From Polyangia bacterium (GTDB lineage: Bacteria; Myxococcota_A; Polyangia; Polyangiales; JAUICN01), in the NCBI GenBank assembly GCA_030427835.1, contig JAUICN010000001.1, positions 17,929 through 81,928 on the forward strand: 64,000 nt of DNA, written 5' to 3'. Below, piece after piece: positions 15,609 through 24,001 of the stretch. The translations under genes and the position numbers were made by a program. The notes beneath the pieces are model-generated. The model ran no database searches. It saw only the letters and a list, made by a program, of their open reading frames with translations, and was not told the origin of the DNA. The stretch's first letter is position 1. Every line of letters starts with the position of its first letter.

Positions 15609-17306
15609 CTACCGCAAGTACTTGATCAACCAGTCCAGAGTCTCGACCGAGACGGGGCTACGATCCTGTGTCTCCCATTCTACGCTCATTCTTTCCGCGG
15701 CGCGCAGTATTCCCGCCACGACAAATAACTCTTCAAACTCTCGCAACCCCCACCCTGAACGGGCAAGCGTTGGGAGGTAATCTGAGACCTCTCGTACGAA
15801 GGCGGGGTCAAACCGATCTTCCGTCACGCCGTCGTGCATGAATGTCTCGAGGCAACGCAGATAAATTTCAGCGGTAACCAGTGGCGCTACGTACTCAAAA
15901 AAGTTCACAACGTTCACCATCTGGGTTGTGACATTTCCGTTTCGAATGGTTTGAAGTTCGAGGGTGATCTCACGGTCAAACTCCAGTGTGTATTCCGTAC
16001 ACCAGTGGGGAGTCAGTCCCGCCCTAAGGTGCGAGGCCAACGAACTGGCGAGCAACTCCTTCAACCGGTCTGCACGGGTTGCCGTCTGTACCCAGGCTTC
16101 GCTTTCATCCAACAGGGGATCGAACTCGAGATCCATTTCCAGCGCTCGAAACAACTTGCGGACAAGGCCCATTTTTTGTTGAAGCTCCCTAAGCTCTTCG
16201 GGGCTACGCATGGCTCGCGGGGAATCCGCCATTTCCTGTTCGATGGCCTGGGCCTTTGCCTCCACATGGGCCAGTGCCCCACGCATGGCGGAGGTGAACT
16301 GCAACTCGTGGTCGTCGTAGCTGTTGTACCGTCCCAGGTGTTTCACGCCCTTGATGGATCTGGACGACACTTGGTTTTTCCGCACGCGATCTTCTTCCAA
16401 TTGGACGACCCAAACGTCGTACGCACGGGCTGCAAGTGGGTTGATCTTCAATAGCTGGATTGTCGCATTGATCAGTTTCACTAGGGGCCCGACCCCAGGA
16501 AGATACCGAGTGTACTCCATTGTCTCCAGAGCTTTTTCCGCGGCTTGCACAGGGGTTGGTGCCAGGCTCGTCTGCGGGAAAATGGGGTTCATGATGGCAA
16601 AAGCAGAGGGATGGCTGTTGTCTTGTACTTTCTCCGGAGGCAACAAGAAGCCCACTCCCTTCCCTATCGCGGGTGCCGGATACCCCAGTTCCACCAGTCG
16701 ACGAATCAACCACACTTGCTGCGACGATGGACGCGGCGTATCCAACAGTTGCAACAATGCCTGGGCCTCCACGTCCATCCACACATGGGGCAACACCGCC
16801 AGGCGCTTGTTGTTCGTGGGAGGTCCTGCAAGTACCAGGGGCCATGCCGGTGACCTCGTAAGCTCACCCTTCAGGTTGGCCACACTGTTGTGGGCCCAAC
16901 GGGTGAGCCATTGGTATGGGTAATCCGATCGGTTGTCCTGCACGATTCCTGAGGGGCGCAAGAAACGTGATTTGCCAGCTTGAGCAATGTTCAGGGTTTG
17001 TTTAACGAGTCCGTTTTCATCGCTTTGTAGGCCGAGAACAGGCCTCGTCCCTCCCCACTTTTCCGGGAATTTGCAGCTCACACCGGCGGTGCGCTCTCCA
17101 TTTATTTCGGTTGCTCGGCAGTCACTGACATCCATTTCGGCGGTGACCACCACGAGCTCCACCACCCGACGAAACGGATCCCCTTTTTCCCTGGCCCCTG
17201 GCACGGTTGGAGCACAGGCACCAAGCCAAAAAAGTTGGCAAAAAACCACCAACAACCCGACCGCGGGCCGCATCTGCAACGACTGGATACTTGGGAAAGA
17301 CAACAT
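15609..17306 (-). CDS. Large lipoprotein of unknown function, paralogue B
   Basis: A 565-residue lipoprotein with signal peptide and lipobox ending FWLGAC. An N-terminal block reads VVELVVVTAEMDVSDC, then KFPEKWGGTRPV; a central block reads ARAYDVWVVQL followed by YNSYDDHELQF; the C-terminal half is helical with EFDPLLDESEAWVQTATRA and ends LDWLIKYLR. The KWGGT, AYDVW and DDHEL blocks match paralogue C closely and A more weakly. The start could also be the internal ATG at 17271-17273, which gives a shorter, more conventional signal peptide; neither has a strong ribosome site. It is read divergently from the acyl-CoA-binding protein gene. Function unknown; placement at the outer membrane is an inference from the lipobox. 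Confidence 0.75.
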   Translation of the reverse strand: MLSFPSIQSLQMRPAVGLLVVFCQLFWLGACAPTVPGAREKGDPFRRVVELVVVTAEMDVSDCRATEINGERTAGVSCKFPEKWGGTRPVLGLQSDENGLVKQTLNIAQAGKSRFLRPSGIVQDNRSDYPYQWLTRWAHNSVANLKGELTRSPAWPLVLAGPPTNNKRLAVLPHVWMDVEAQALLQLLDTPRPSSQQVWLIRRLVELGYPAPAIGKGVGFLLPPEKVQDNSHPSAFAIMNPIFPQTSLAPTPVQAAEKALETMEYTRYLPGVGPLVKLINATIQLLKINPLAARAYDVWVVQLEEDRVRKNQVSSRSIKGVKHLGRYNSYDDHELQFTSAMRGALAHVEAKAQAIEQEMADSPRAMRSPEELRELQQKMGLVRKLFRALEMDLEFDPLLDESEAWVQTATRADRLKELLASSLASHLRAGLTPHWCTEYTLEFDREITLELQTIRNGNVTTQMVNVVNFFEYVAPLVTAEIYLRCLETFMHDGVTEDRFDPAFVREVSDYLPTLARSGWGLREFEELFVVAGILRAAERMSVEWETQDRSPVSVETLDWLIKYLR

Positions 17307-17393
17307 GATGAACTACTTCTGCAAGTTCCAGGCCAGGACGGAAGCACCTGGGGTGACATTGACCCGGAACCTACCTTGGGGGATGACGGAGGG

Positions 17394-17651
17394 ATGGATG
17401 TCACGGAAGCATTTGAACAGGCCAAGCTAACGATCAAGACGCTGAAGCAGCCGCCCAGCAACGATGTGTTGTTGAAGCTGTACGCGCTCTACAAGCAGGG
17501 GTCACTTGGGGATGCTGCGGGCAAGCGGCCGGGGATGTTGGATGTGGTGGGCCGGGCCAAGTACGACGCCTGGGCCGGGCTGCAGGGGAAAAGCCAGGAC
17601 GAAGCCAAACAGGCCTACGTGGACCTGGTGGCGCAACTGGTCGGACGATGA
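17394..17651 (+). CDS. Acyl-CoA-binding protein (ACBP)
   Basis: An 85-residue four-helix ACBP, which binds medium- and long-chain acyl-CoA esters in the cytoplasm. The hallmark LLKLYALYKQGSLGD (about residues 27-41), then KRPGMLDVVGRAKYDAW (about 44-60) and the final SQDEAKQAYVDLV, match the family's Y-x-x-Y-K-Q, G-K-A-K and W-x-x-x-x-G-x-S residues. The ATG at 17394 gives the standard family length; GGAGGG is nearly adjacent to it, so an upstream TTG start (about 17379) is conceivable. It is the only plus-strand gene between two minus-strand lipoprotein genes. Its stop codon lies in the first copy of a 16-bp tandem repeat. Confidence 0.9.
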   Translation: MDVTEAFEQAKLTIKTLKQPPSNDVLLKLYALYKQGSLGDAAGKRPGMLDVVGRAKYDAWAGLQGKSQDEAKQAYVDLVAQLVGR

Positions 17652-17733
17652 GCGGGTCGGACGATGAGCGGGTCGGACGATGAGCGGGTCGGACGATGAG
17701 CGGGTCGGACGATGAGCGGGTCGGACGATGAGC
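17642..17733. repeat. 16-bp tandem repeat spanning the ACBP stop codon
   Basis: Five identical, directly abutting copies of cggacgatgagcgggt (17642-17721) followed by a 12-base partial copy. The first copy contains the last two ACBP codons and its TGA. Because 16 is not a multiple of three, the ATGA string recurs in all three frames. There are no spacers, so this is a minisatellite and not a CRISPR array. Confidence 0.95.
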
Positions 17734-17770
17734 TAGTCGACCGGTGACGGAGCGCTGGTGATGGCTCCAT

Positions 17771-19462
17771 TCAGTCGAGGTTGTTGATCCAGCGCGTGAT
17801 CCGGTTGAGCAGGCTGCGCCCCGCGGTGCGCCATTTTTCTTCGGTAATAGTGGAAACGTACTCGTCGACCGCACGGGCCACAACGGCAACGACTTTGACC
17901 ACCGCGGATTCCGGGGCGACGCGTGCGTAGGACTGGGCCAACCTTCCGAGAGTCACCTCGACCATTTCTCGACTTGGCTCCAATGTTTGGTTGGCGAAGG
18001 TGTTCCAGGAGTCCCTGGGGATGTGCCTTTGGTCGCAGGCACTCTGGAAGGCCTGGGGCAACCATTGGGCACTGTCTTGCAGCATGTCGTGGATGCGCAT
18101 GTACGGGTCCGGACCCATCCGGGCGAGCACCGCTAAACGATCGAGCACCTCTTGACGCAGGCCCATGCTCGGCCGCACATCGGATCCTGCTCGCAGCTGT
18201 TCCAGGGCCACGAGCAACCTCTCGATGGATTCTTGCAGTTCAGCAGCAAACTGAACGCAACGGTTGGCGGACTGCAACAATCGGGATGCGACCATCATCT
18301 TTTTTGAAGCGGCCAGGCCTGCTAACCAATCGGGATGATCCGGCGTCATTTTGAAATCGTTCTCAGCGTCCTTGAGTGGCTTCAACGGGTCGAAGTTCAG
18401 CAAATGATCTGTCCAAAGGATCTCAAGGTTCCTGCGAAGACCCGCGACGACGGATTCCACCTGGGTGTGGACGTGGCGTAGGGCGAGCTCGTGATCTTCA
18501 TAGGTGGCCAAATGCCGCGTGGAAACGGACACCTTGCGGGTGGAATCGTCGTTCACGTCAAACGTGACCTTCCACACGTCAAAGGCCTGGGCCTTCATGG
18601 GATTGAGGCTGTAAAGCATCATCGGGACGAGGGCGTATCTGGAAAGGACGGCAAGGGTACTGCCGCCTGCGTTTTGCACCGCTTGGGCTTGAGTCGCCGC
18701 CGTACTGGACTGGGGTAGATGGTGCACCGCCGCCTGGGTCGCTAGCTCCTGGGCGACCGCGAACCCGCCAAGGATGAACCCCTCGTCGAGGGGTAGGTCC
18801 ATCCGAGATTGCAGGGCCTTTTCAAGTTGTTCTTTTTCCGCCGCGACCTGCCGCTCTTCCAACAACTGGACGATGCCAGCGGTTTTCAGGTTCACGCCCA
18901 TGTGAGGGATTCGCACGGTAAAGGCCTTGTTGTCGAACGGGTCGCTGGAAGAGGGCTTGGTGCTCTTCCAATCGGTGCCGTGCACTTGGCCCACAGCGAG
19001 CGGGAACGTGGCGGCGGGAAACTCGCCAGTTGCGGTCTTGTGGGCGAATGCCCAGGCGTGGTGCACCAACCAGTTGTGGGGATGGAATGCCGATTCTTTT
19101 TGAAAGGAAAGCTCAGGGGGTGTGGTGAATGCGGCCCGTTCTCTCCCCCCGTAGAGCAGCGGGGTTTGATTGACGATCTGGTGGTGTTGGGGATCGACAA
19201 CAAGGTTTTTGATGGTTTGGGTGCCGCCCCACATGGGCGCCAGATCGCATTCGACCGCGACGGATCCCTTGCGGTAGGGCTTGCAGTGATTGGCGTTTAC
19301 GTCCGCCGTGATGAGCACCATCTCTAGGCGACGTTGATCCCTGTCAGCGCTCAAGGTCTTTGCCGAGCCGGAAACGGGGGTGGCGCTGGGAGCGAGCGCG
19401 CAGGAGGCCATGGCTGCCGTCATCAACAGGCACGTGACAGAGGATTCGAGGGATGGATCCAT
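17771..19462 (-). CDS. Large lipoprotein of unknown function, paralogue C
   Basis: A 563-residue probable lipoprotein. The N-terminus MDPSLESSVTCLLMTAAMASC has a hydrophobic stretch and a plausible lipobox but no basic residues before it, so the true start may lie a little upstream at a non-ATG codon. Shared with paralogue B: RLEMVLITADVNANHC, then PMWGGTQTIKN, a central KAQAFDVWKVTFD, then YEDHELALRHV, and a helical C-terminal half with NFDPLKPLKDAENDF; it ends ITRWINNLD. The VRIPHMGVNLKT segment matches VLPHVWMDVEAQ of B. Its gene faces the moxR operon divergently across a 357-bp region with paired repeats. Function unknown. Confidence 0.72.
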   Translation of the reverse strand: MDPSLESSVTCLLMTAAMASCALAPSATPVSGSAKTLSADRDQRRLEMVLITADVNANHCKPYRKGSVAVECDLAPMWGGTQTIKNLVVDPQHHQIVNQTPLLYGGRERAAFTTPPELSFQKESAFHPHNWLVHHAWAFAHKTATGEFPAATFPLAVGQVHGTDWKSTKPSSSDPFDNKAFTVRIPHMGVNLKTAGIVQLLEERQVAAEKEQLEKALQSRMDLPLDEGFILGGFAVAQELATQAAVHHLPQSSTAATQAQAVQNAGGSTLAVLSRYALVPMMLYSLNPMKAQAFDVWKVTFDVNDDSTRKVSVSTRHLATYEDHELALRHVHTQVESVVAGLRRNLEILWTDHLLNFDPLKPLKDAENDFKMTPDHPDWLAGLAASKKMMVASRLLQSANRCVQFAAELQESIERLLVALEQLRAGSDVRPSMGLRQEVLDRLAVLARMGPDPYMRIHDMLQDSAQWLPQAFQSACDQRHIPRDSWNTFANQTLEPSREMVEVTLGRLAQSYARVAPESAVVKVVAVVARAVDEYVSTITEEKWRTAGRSLLNRITRWINNLD

Positions 19463-19819
19463 GACCCGGGGGTAAACAAATCCCGTGCCACCCGTAAACG
19501 TCGGCCGAATAGAGGCTCATCACCCGGTTTTAGTGACTTGGGGGGACGATTGTCACCATTGGTTTGTCGCAGGTGCCGAGCCGTGTCGGACGGGGCCCGC
19601 TTTGGGCCCTCGCTAATTTCACATACTATCTGTTCGGCAGAATTTGTTTTTAGACTCAAAATTATCTGTTCGGCAGAATTTAATTTTCTGCAGGTCTTTT
19701 CTGGAATAGGTGTGGAAGTTGATCTGTTGTTGGGAGCGTTTGAGAGGTGATGCTAAGTCAGGGCCTCTCGCCGGTGTAAAACGGTCGAGTGGAGCCCTGT
19801 TACGTGGAGGTCGTGTTGG
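19463..19819. other. 357-bp divergent intergenic region before moxR
   Basis: It separates lipoprotein C (minus) from the moxR operon (plus) and must carry at least the moxR operon promoter. I see a GGGCCC...GGGCCC hairpin (19593-19609), the paired 19-bp repeat described separately, and a drop to AT-rich sequence between 19617 and 19690, unusual for this GC-rich window. The moxR ribosome site GGAGG is near 19806. No gene is supported here. Confidence 0.6.
19627..19681. promoter_or_regulatory. Paired 19-bp direct repeat, candidate operator upstream of moxR
   Basis: Two identical copies of tatctgttcggcagaattt at 19627-19645 and 19663-19681, start-to-start 36 bp. Each contains the small inverted repeat TCTG-N5-CAGA. 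Exact repetition in AT-rich promoter DNA suggests a binding site for a dimeric regulator controlling the moxR-bat operon or lipoprotein C. The regulator is unknown. Confidence 0.55.
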
Positions 19820-20844
<1,025 letters not shown>

Positions 20845-20848
<4 letters not shown>

Positions 20849-21732
20849 TTTCGAAAGAGCTCATCAAGAAGCTCAAGCGCATTGAGATCCACATGGCGCG
20901 GTTGGCCAACGACCAGTTGGCAGGCAGCTACCATTCGGTGTTCAAGGGCCGGGGCATGGCGTTCAGCGAGGTACGGCAGTACCAGCCGGGCGACGACGTG
21001 CGCTTCATCGACTGGAACGTCAGCGCCCGCATGGGAGAAACCTATGTGAAGGTGTTCACCGAGGAACGGGAAGTCACCGTCATGCTCATGGTGGACCTTT
21101 CCGGCAGCCAGCGGTTTGGTACGGGCGCCCAGTCCAAGTTGGATCTTGCGGCGGAGGTGTCGGCCTTGCTGGCGTTTAGCGCCATCAAGAACAACGACCG
21201 GGTGGGGCTCATTCTATTCACGGACCGGGTGGAACGCTTTGTGCCGCCGCGCAAGGGGCGGGCCCACGTGATGCGCGTGGTGTCTGAAATCCTCCGTGCG
21301 GAACCCGAACACAGGGGCACACGGGTGCAATCGGCGCTGGAGCACCTGGGGCGTGTCACCAAACGGAGCAGCATTGCCTTTTTGGTGAGCGATTTTCAGG
21401 ATCAGGGGTTCGAGCGCAGCATGCGGGTGACCGCCAAGCGCCATGACCTTATTCCTGTGCAGTTGGTGGACGAAAGGGAGGAAGCCTTGCCTTCGGCAGG
21501 TCTTGCCACGTTGGAAGATCCTGAGACGGGCCGTGTGCACGAGGTGGACCTGGGCTCAAGGGAGGTGCGGCGCTGGTTTCAACAGGCGGCGGTGACAGAG
21601 CGCCTGCGACGGGAACAATTGTTCAAGCACCTGCAGGTGGACCATGTGACCCTGCGCACGGGCGAGGACTACGTGCGGCCCTTTAGCCAACTCTTTCAGA
21701 TGCGAAGCAAACGCCTGCGAGGGTTCCGATGA
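20845..21732 (+). CDS. DUF58 / VWA-like protein partner of MoxR
   Basis: A 295-residue DUF58 protein with the family signature GRGMAFSEVRQYQPGDDVRFIDWNVSARM (signature spans about residues 36-63; shown in part: EVRQYQPGDDVRFIDWNVSA). A VWA-like region follows with VMLMVDLSGSQRFG (D-x-S-G-S) and a later D in SDFQD. DUF58 proteins accompany MoxR in nearly all genomes and are cytoplasmic or membrane-associated; the exact role is not settled. The ATG overlaps the moxR stop, and the stop TGA overlaps the start of the next gene. Confidence 0.92.
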
Positions 21733-22856
21733 GGGCGGGCCCCAGGACTTTGTGCGCCGCATTGCTGTGCCTTGGCTGGACTGCTCCTTCCATGGCACAG
21801 GACCCGGGCTCCACGCCCGACTCCAAGTCGGAAACTTCACCGTTGGCAACTTCACCGTTGGCAACTTCAAAGTTGGAAAGCGCACCGTTGGAAAGCTCAC
21901 CTGGCATTTCATTGGTGGCGGAACCTTCCCGTGTGGAACTGGGCGGCCCTGTGCAGGTGACCCTGGAGGTGACTGCGGGTCGAGAGGATCAGGTCACGGT
22001 TCCCTCCCAGTCCCTGGGCACCTTTGACGTGCTGAACCGAAACGCTCCGGTGGTGTCCACCGTGAATGGCAAGACCGTTCACCGGTTTCAGCTCAGCCTG
22101 TTGGCGTTGGTGCCAGGCGAGCAATCCGTGGGACCCCTGGAGGTGCGGATACTTTCCCGGGACGGGGTGGTGACCGAGAAGCAATCTCCACGGATCGCAG
22201 TGGAGGTCACTTCGCCCATTGCCAATGAGCCTACCCCGGAACTGAAACCACCCACCCCACCTGTGGTGGTCATGCAGGACGACTACCGGCTTCTCTGGGT
22301 TGCCCTGGGCGTGCTTGGGTTGTTGTTGGCCGTGTTGTTTGGGCTGTGGCTTTCACGGTGGCTGAAACGCAGGCCCGCGGAAGTGCCCCCACCACCACCC
22401 CCGATTCCCCCTTGGGAGGAAGCCGCGGCGGCACTGCAAACGCTTCGCCAGGAGATGGGGCGCCCCTCCTCTGAAGATGCGGATGGACCCACCGTTGAAG
22501 TTCCTGACGGTTGGTTCGATCGGTTGAGCGATGTGTTTCGGCGCTACCTGGGGAGGCGCCTAGGCTTTGACGGCTTGGAATCCACCACCGATGAGGTCCT
22601 GGCCCGGGTGCAAAAGTCCACCGGGATCCCCGGTGTGGAGTTTCACGAATTGGTACACGGCGCCTCGGGCGTGCTTGGGGACTGCGACCTGATCAAGTTT
22701 GCCAAGGCCACACCAAGCCAGAGTCTGGCGCTCGAGCTGTGGACCCGTGCGGAATCCCTGGTGCGCCTGACAACGCCTGCACGGGTTGCGGGCCAGCCCC
22801 CCCAACAAACCCTGCCCTCCACAGAAAATACCAACCAAAACGGGGAGACATCGTGA
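21729..22856 (+). CDS. Membrane protein of the Bat operon (DUF4381-like layout)
   Basis: A 375-residue protein: signal peptide (ending SMAQ), a Ser/Thr/Pro linker built from 15-bp DNA repeats (about residues 35-58), a beta-rich extracytoplasmic domain similar in style to BatD (VEPSRVELGGPVQVTLEV-like residues near 64-80), one membrane helix (about 183-205) and a 150-residue cytoplasmic tail rich in acidic helices. This order resembles the small DUF4381-type proteins found between the DUF58 and batA genes in other bacteria. The role is unknown; position suggests it belongs to the MoxR-Bat envelope complex. Overlaps both neighbours by 4 bp. Confidence 0.7.
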   Translation: MRAGPRTLCAALLCLGWTAPSMAQDPGSTPDSKSETSPLATSPLATSKLESAPLESSPGISLVAEPSRVELGGPVQVTLEVTAGREDQVTVPSQSLGTFDVLNRNAPVVSTVNGKTVHRFQLSLLALVPGEQSVGPLEVRILSRDGVVTEKQSPRIAVEVTSPIANEPTPELKPPTPPVVVMQDDYRLLWVALGVLGLLLAVLFGLWLSRWLKRRPAEVPPPPPPIPPWEEAAAALQTLRQEMGRPSSEDADGPTVEVPDGWFDRLSDVFRRYLGRRLGFDGLESTTDEVLARVQKSTGIPGVEFHELVHGASGVLGDCDLIKFAKATPSQSLALELWTRAESLVRLTTPARVAGQPPQQTLPSTENTNQNGETS

Positions 22857-24001
22857 GGCGCCGACTCGGCTTTGCGAGCATGTACTTGGGGGTTCTCACG
22901 GGGGCCCTGTGTGCATGCCTTGTGATGTTGAAGGGCACCCTGGGAGTTTGGCCACGGGCGGACAACTTTCGGTTCGAACAACCATGGATGGCCCTGTTAT
23001 TTCTGGGGCCGCTCGTGTTGTTGTTCCGCAGCTTTCGCCCGGGGGGAGCGCGTTGGGAGCAGCGCCTTTCAACCGCCGACAGGTCAACCACCGATAGGCC
23101 TCGGGTGCCCTTTCCCAAAGCGGCGCTTGTGGCCGCTGCACCGCGCACCTGGCGTAACCGGATCTCTCGGGTTCCAGGAGCCTTGCGTTTTTCGGCCTTG
23201 GCCCTTGGGGTTCTGGCGCTCATGGGGCCCCAGAGCGTGCACGTGGCAGGGCGCACCCAGACCCAGGGCATCGACATTGTGGTGGTGATGGACGTGTCAC
23301 TCTCCATGCAGGCGGCGGACATTCGCCCCAACCGGTTTGTGGCCACCCAGGTGGTGGTGCAGGACTTTGTGGCCCGCCGTCCCAACGACCGTGTGGGCGT
23401 GGTGGTGTTCGGTAGGGACGCCTACACGCTTCTTCCACTGACCACCGACAAGCAAAGCATCGGCAACGCCATTCGAGATTTGCGCCTTGGCCAGGTGGAC
23501 GGCCGTGGAACCGCCATTGGCAATGCGGTGGCCACGGGGCTGAACCGGTTGCGTCAGAGCGATGCCAAAAGCCGCGTCCTGATTTTGCTGACCGACGGGG
23601 ATTCCAACAGTGGAAACCTTTCGCCGCTGCAGGCCACGGAGTTCGCGGAAACCCTGGACGTTCAGGTGTACCCCGTGCTGATGGGACGCAGCGGGGACTC
23701 CCCCGTGCAAAAAGGAACCGACCTGTTTGGCAGGCCCATTTGGGACACGGGCAACTTTCCCATCAATCCAGAGTTGCTCCAGGAAATGGCGGACCGCACC
23801 GGTGGATCCTATTTCGAAGCGGTGGACCGCAAGGGCCTGGAGGATAGCTTTCACGGGATTCTCAACGCACTGGAGAAATCCGATATTGAAGACGGCGGCA
23901 TGTTGTACGGGGAACTGTTTGCCACCTTTCTTTGGATCGGCCTGGTGTTGTTGTTGCTCGAGGTGCTGCTGCGCACGGGGCTTCTCCGGAGGTGGCCATG
24001 A
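22853..24001 (+). CDS. batA: BatA-like VWA-domain membrane protein
   Basis: A 382-residue membrane protein with a von Willebrand A domain. The chosen start is GTG at 22853, which overlaps the preceding stop (GTGA) and has GGGGAG upstream; the open frame extends further left but only within the previous gene. Two N-terminal helices (about residues 10-28 and 45-58) precede the VWA domain. Its metal-ion site is complete: DVSLSM, the Thr in GRGTAIGNAVATGL, and Asp in LILLTDGDSNSG. A final hydrophobic helix precedes the stop. BatA and BatB proteins are thought to pair with MoxR in envelope stress tolerance. Stop and next ATG overlap (ATGA). Confidence 0.9.
   Translation: MRRRLGFASMYLGVLTGALCACLVMLKGTLGVWPRADNFRFEQPWMALLFLGPLVLLFRSFRPGGARWEQRLSTADRSTTDRPRVPFPKAALVAAAPRTWRNRISRVPGALRFSALALGVLALMGPQSVHVAGRTQTQGIDIVVVMDVSLSMQAADIRPNRFVATQVVVQDFVARRPNDRVGVVVFGRDAYTLLPLTTDKQSIGNAIRDLRLGQVDGRGTAIGNAVATGLNRLRQSDAKSRVLILLTDGDSNSGNLSPLQATEFAETLDVQVYPVLMGRSGDSPVQKGTDLFGRPIWDTGNFPINPELLQEMADRTGGSYFEAVDRKGLEDSFHGILNALEKSDIEDGGMLYGELFATFLWIGLVLLLLEVLLRTGLLRRWP

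Noticed and set aside
17642..17733. Possible CRISPR-like array
   Set aside because: The 16-bp units abut with no spacers and no cas genes are present; it is a simple tandem repeat.
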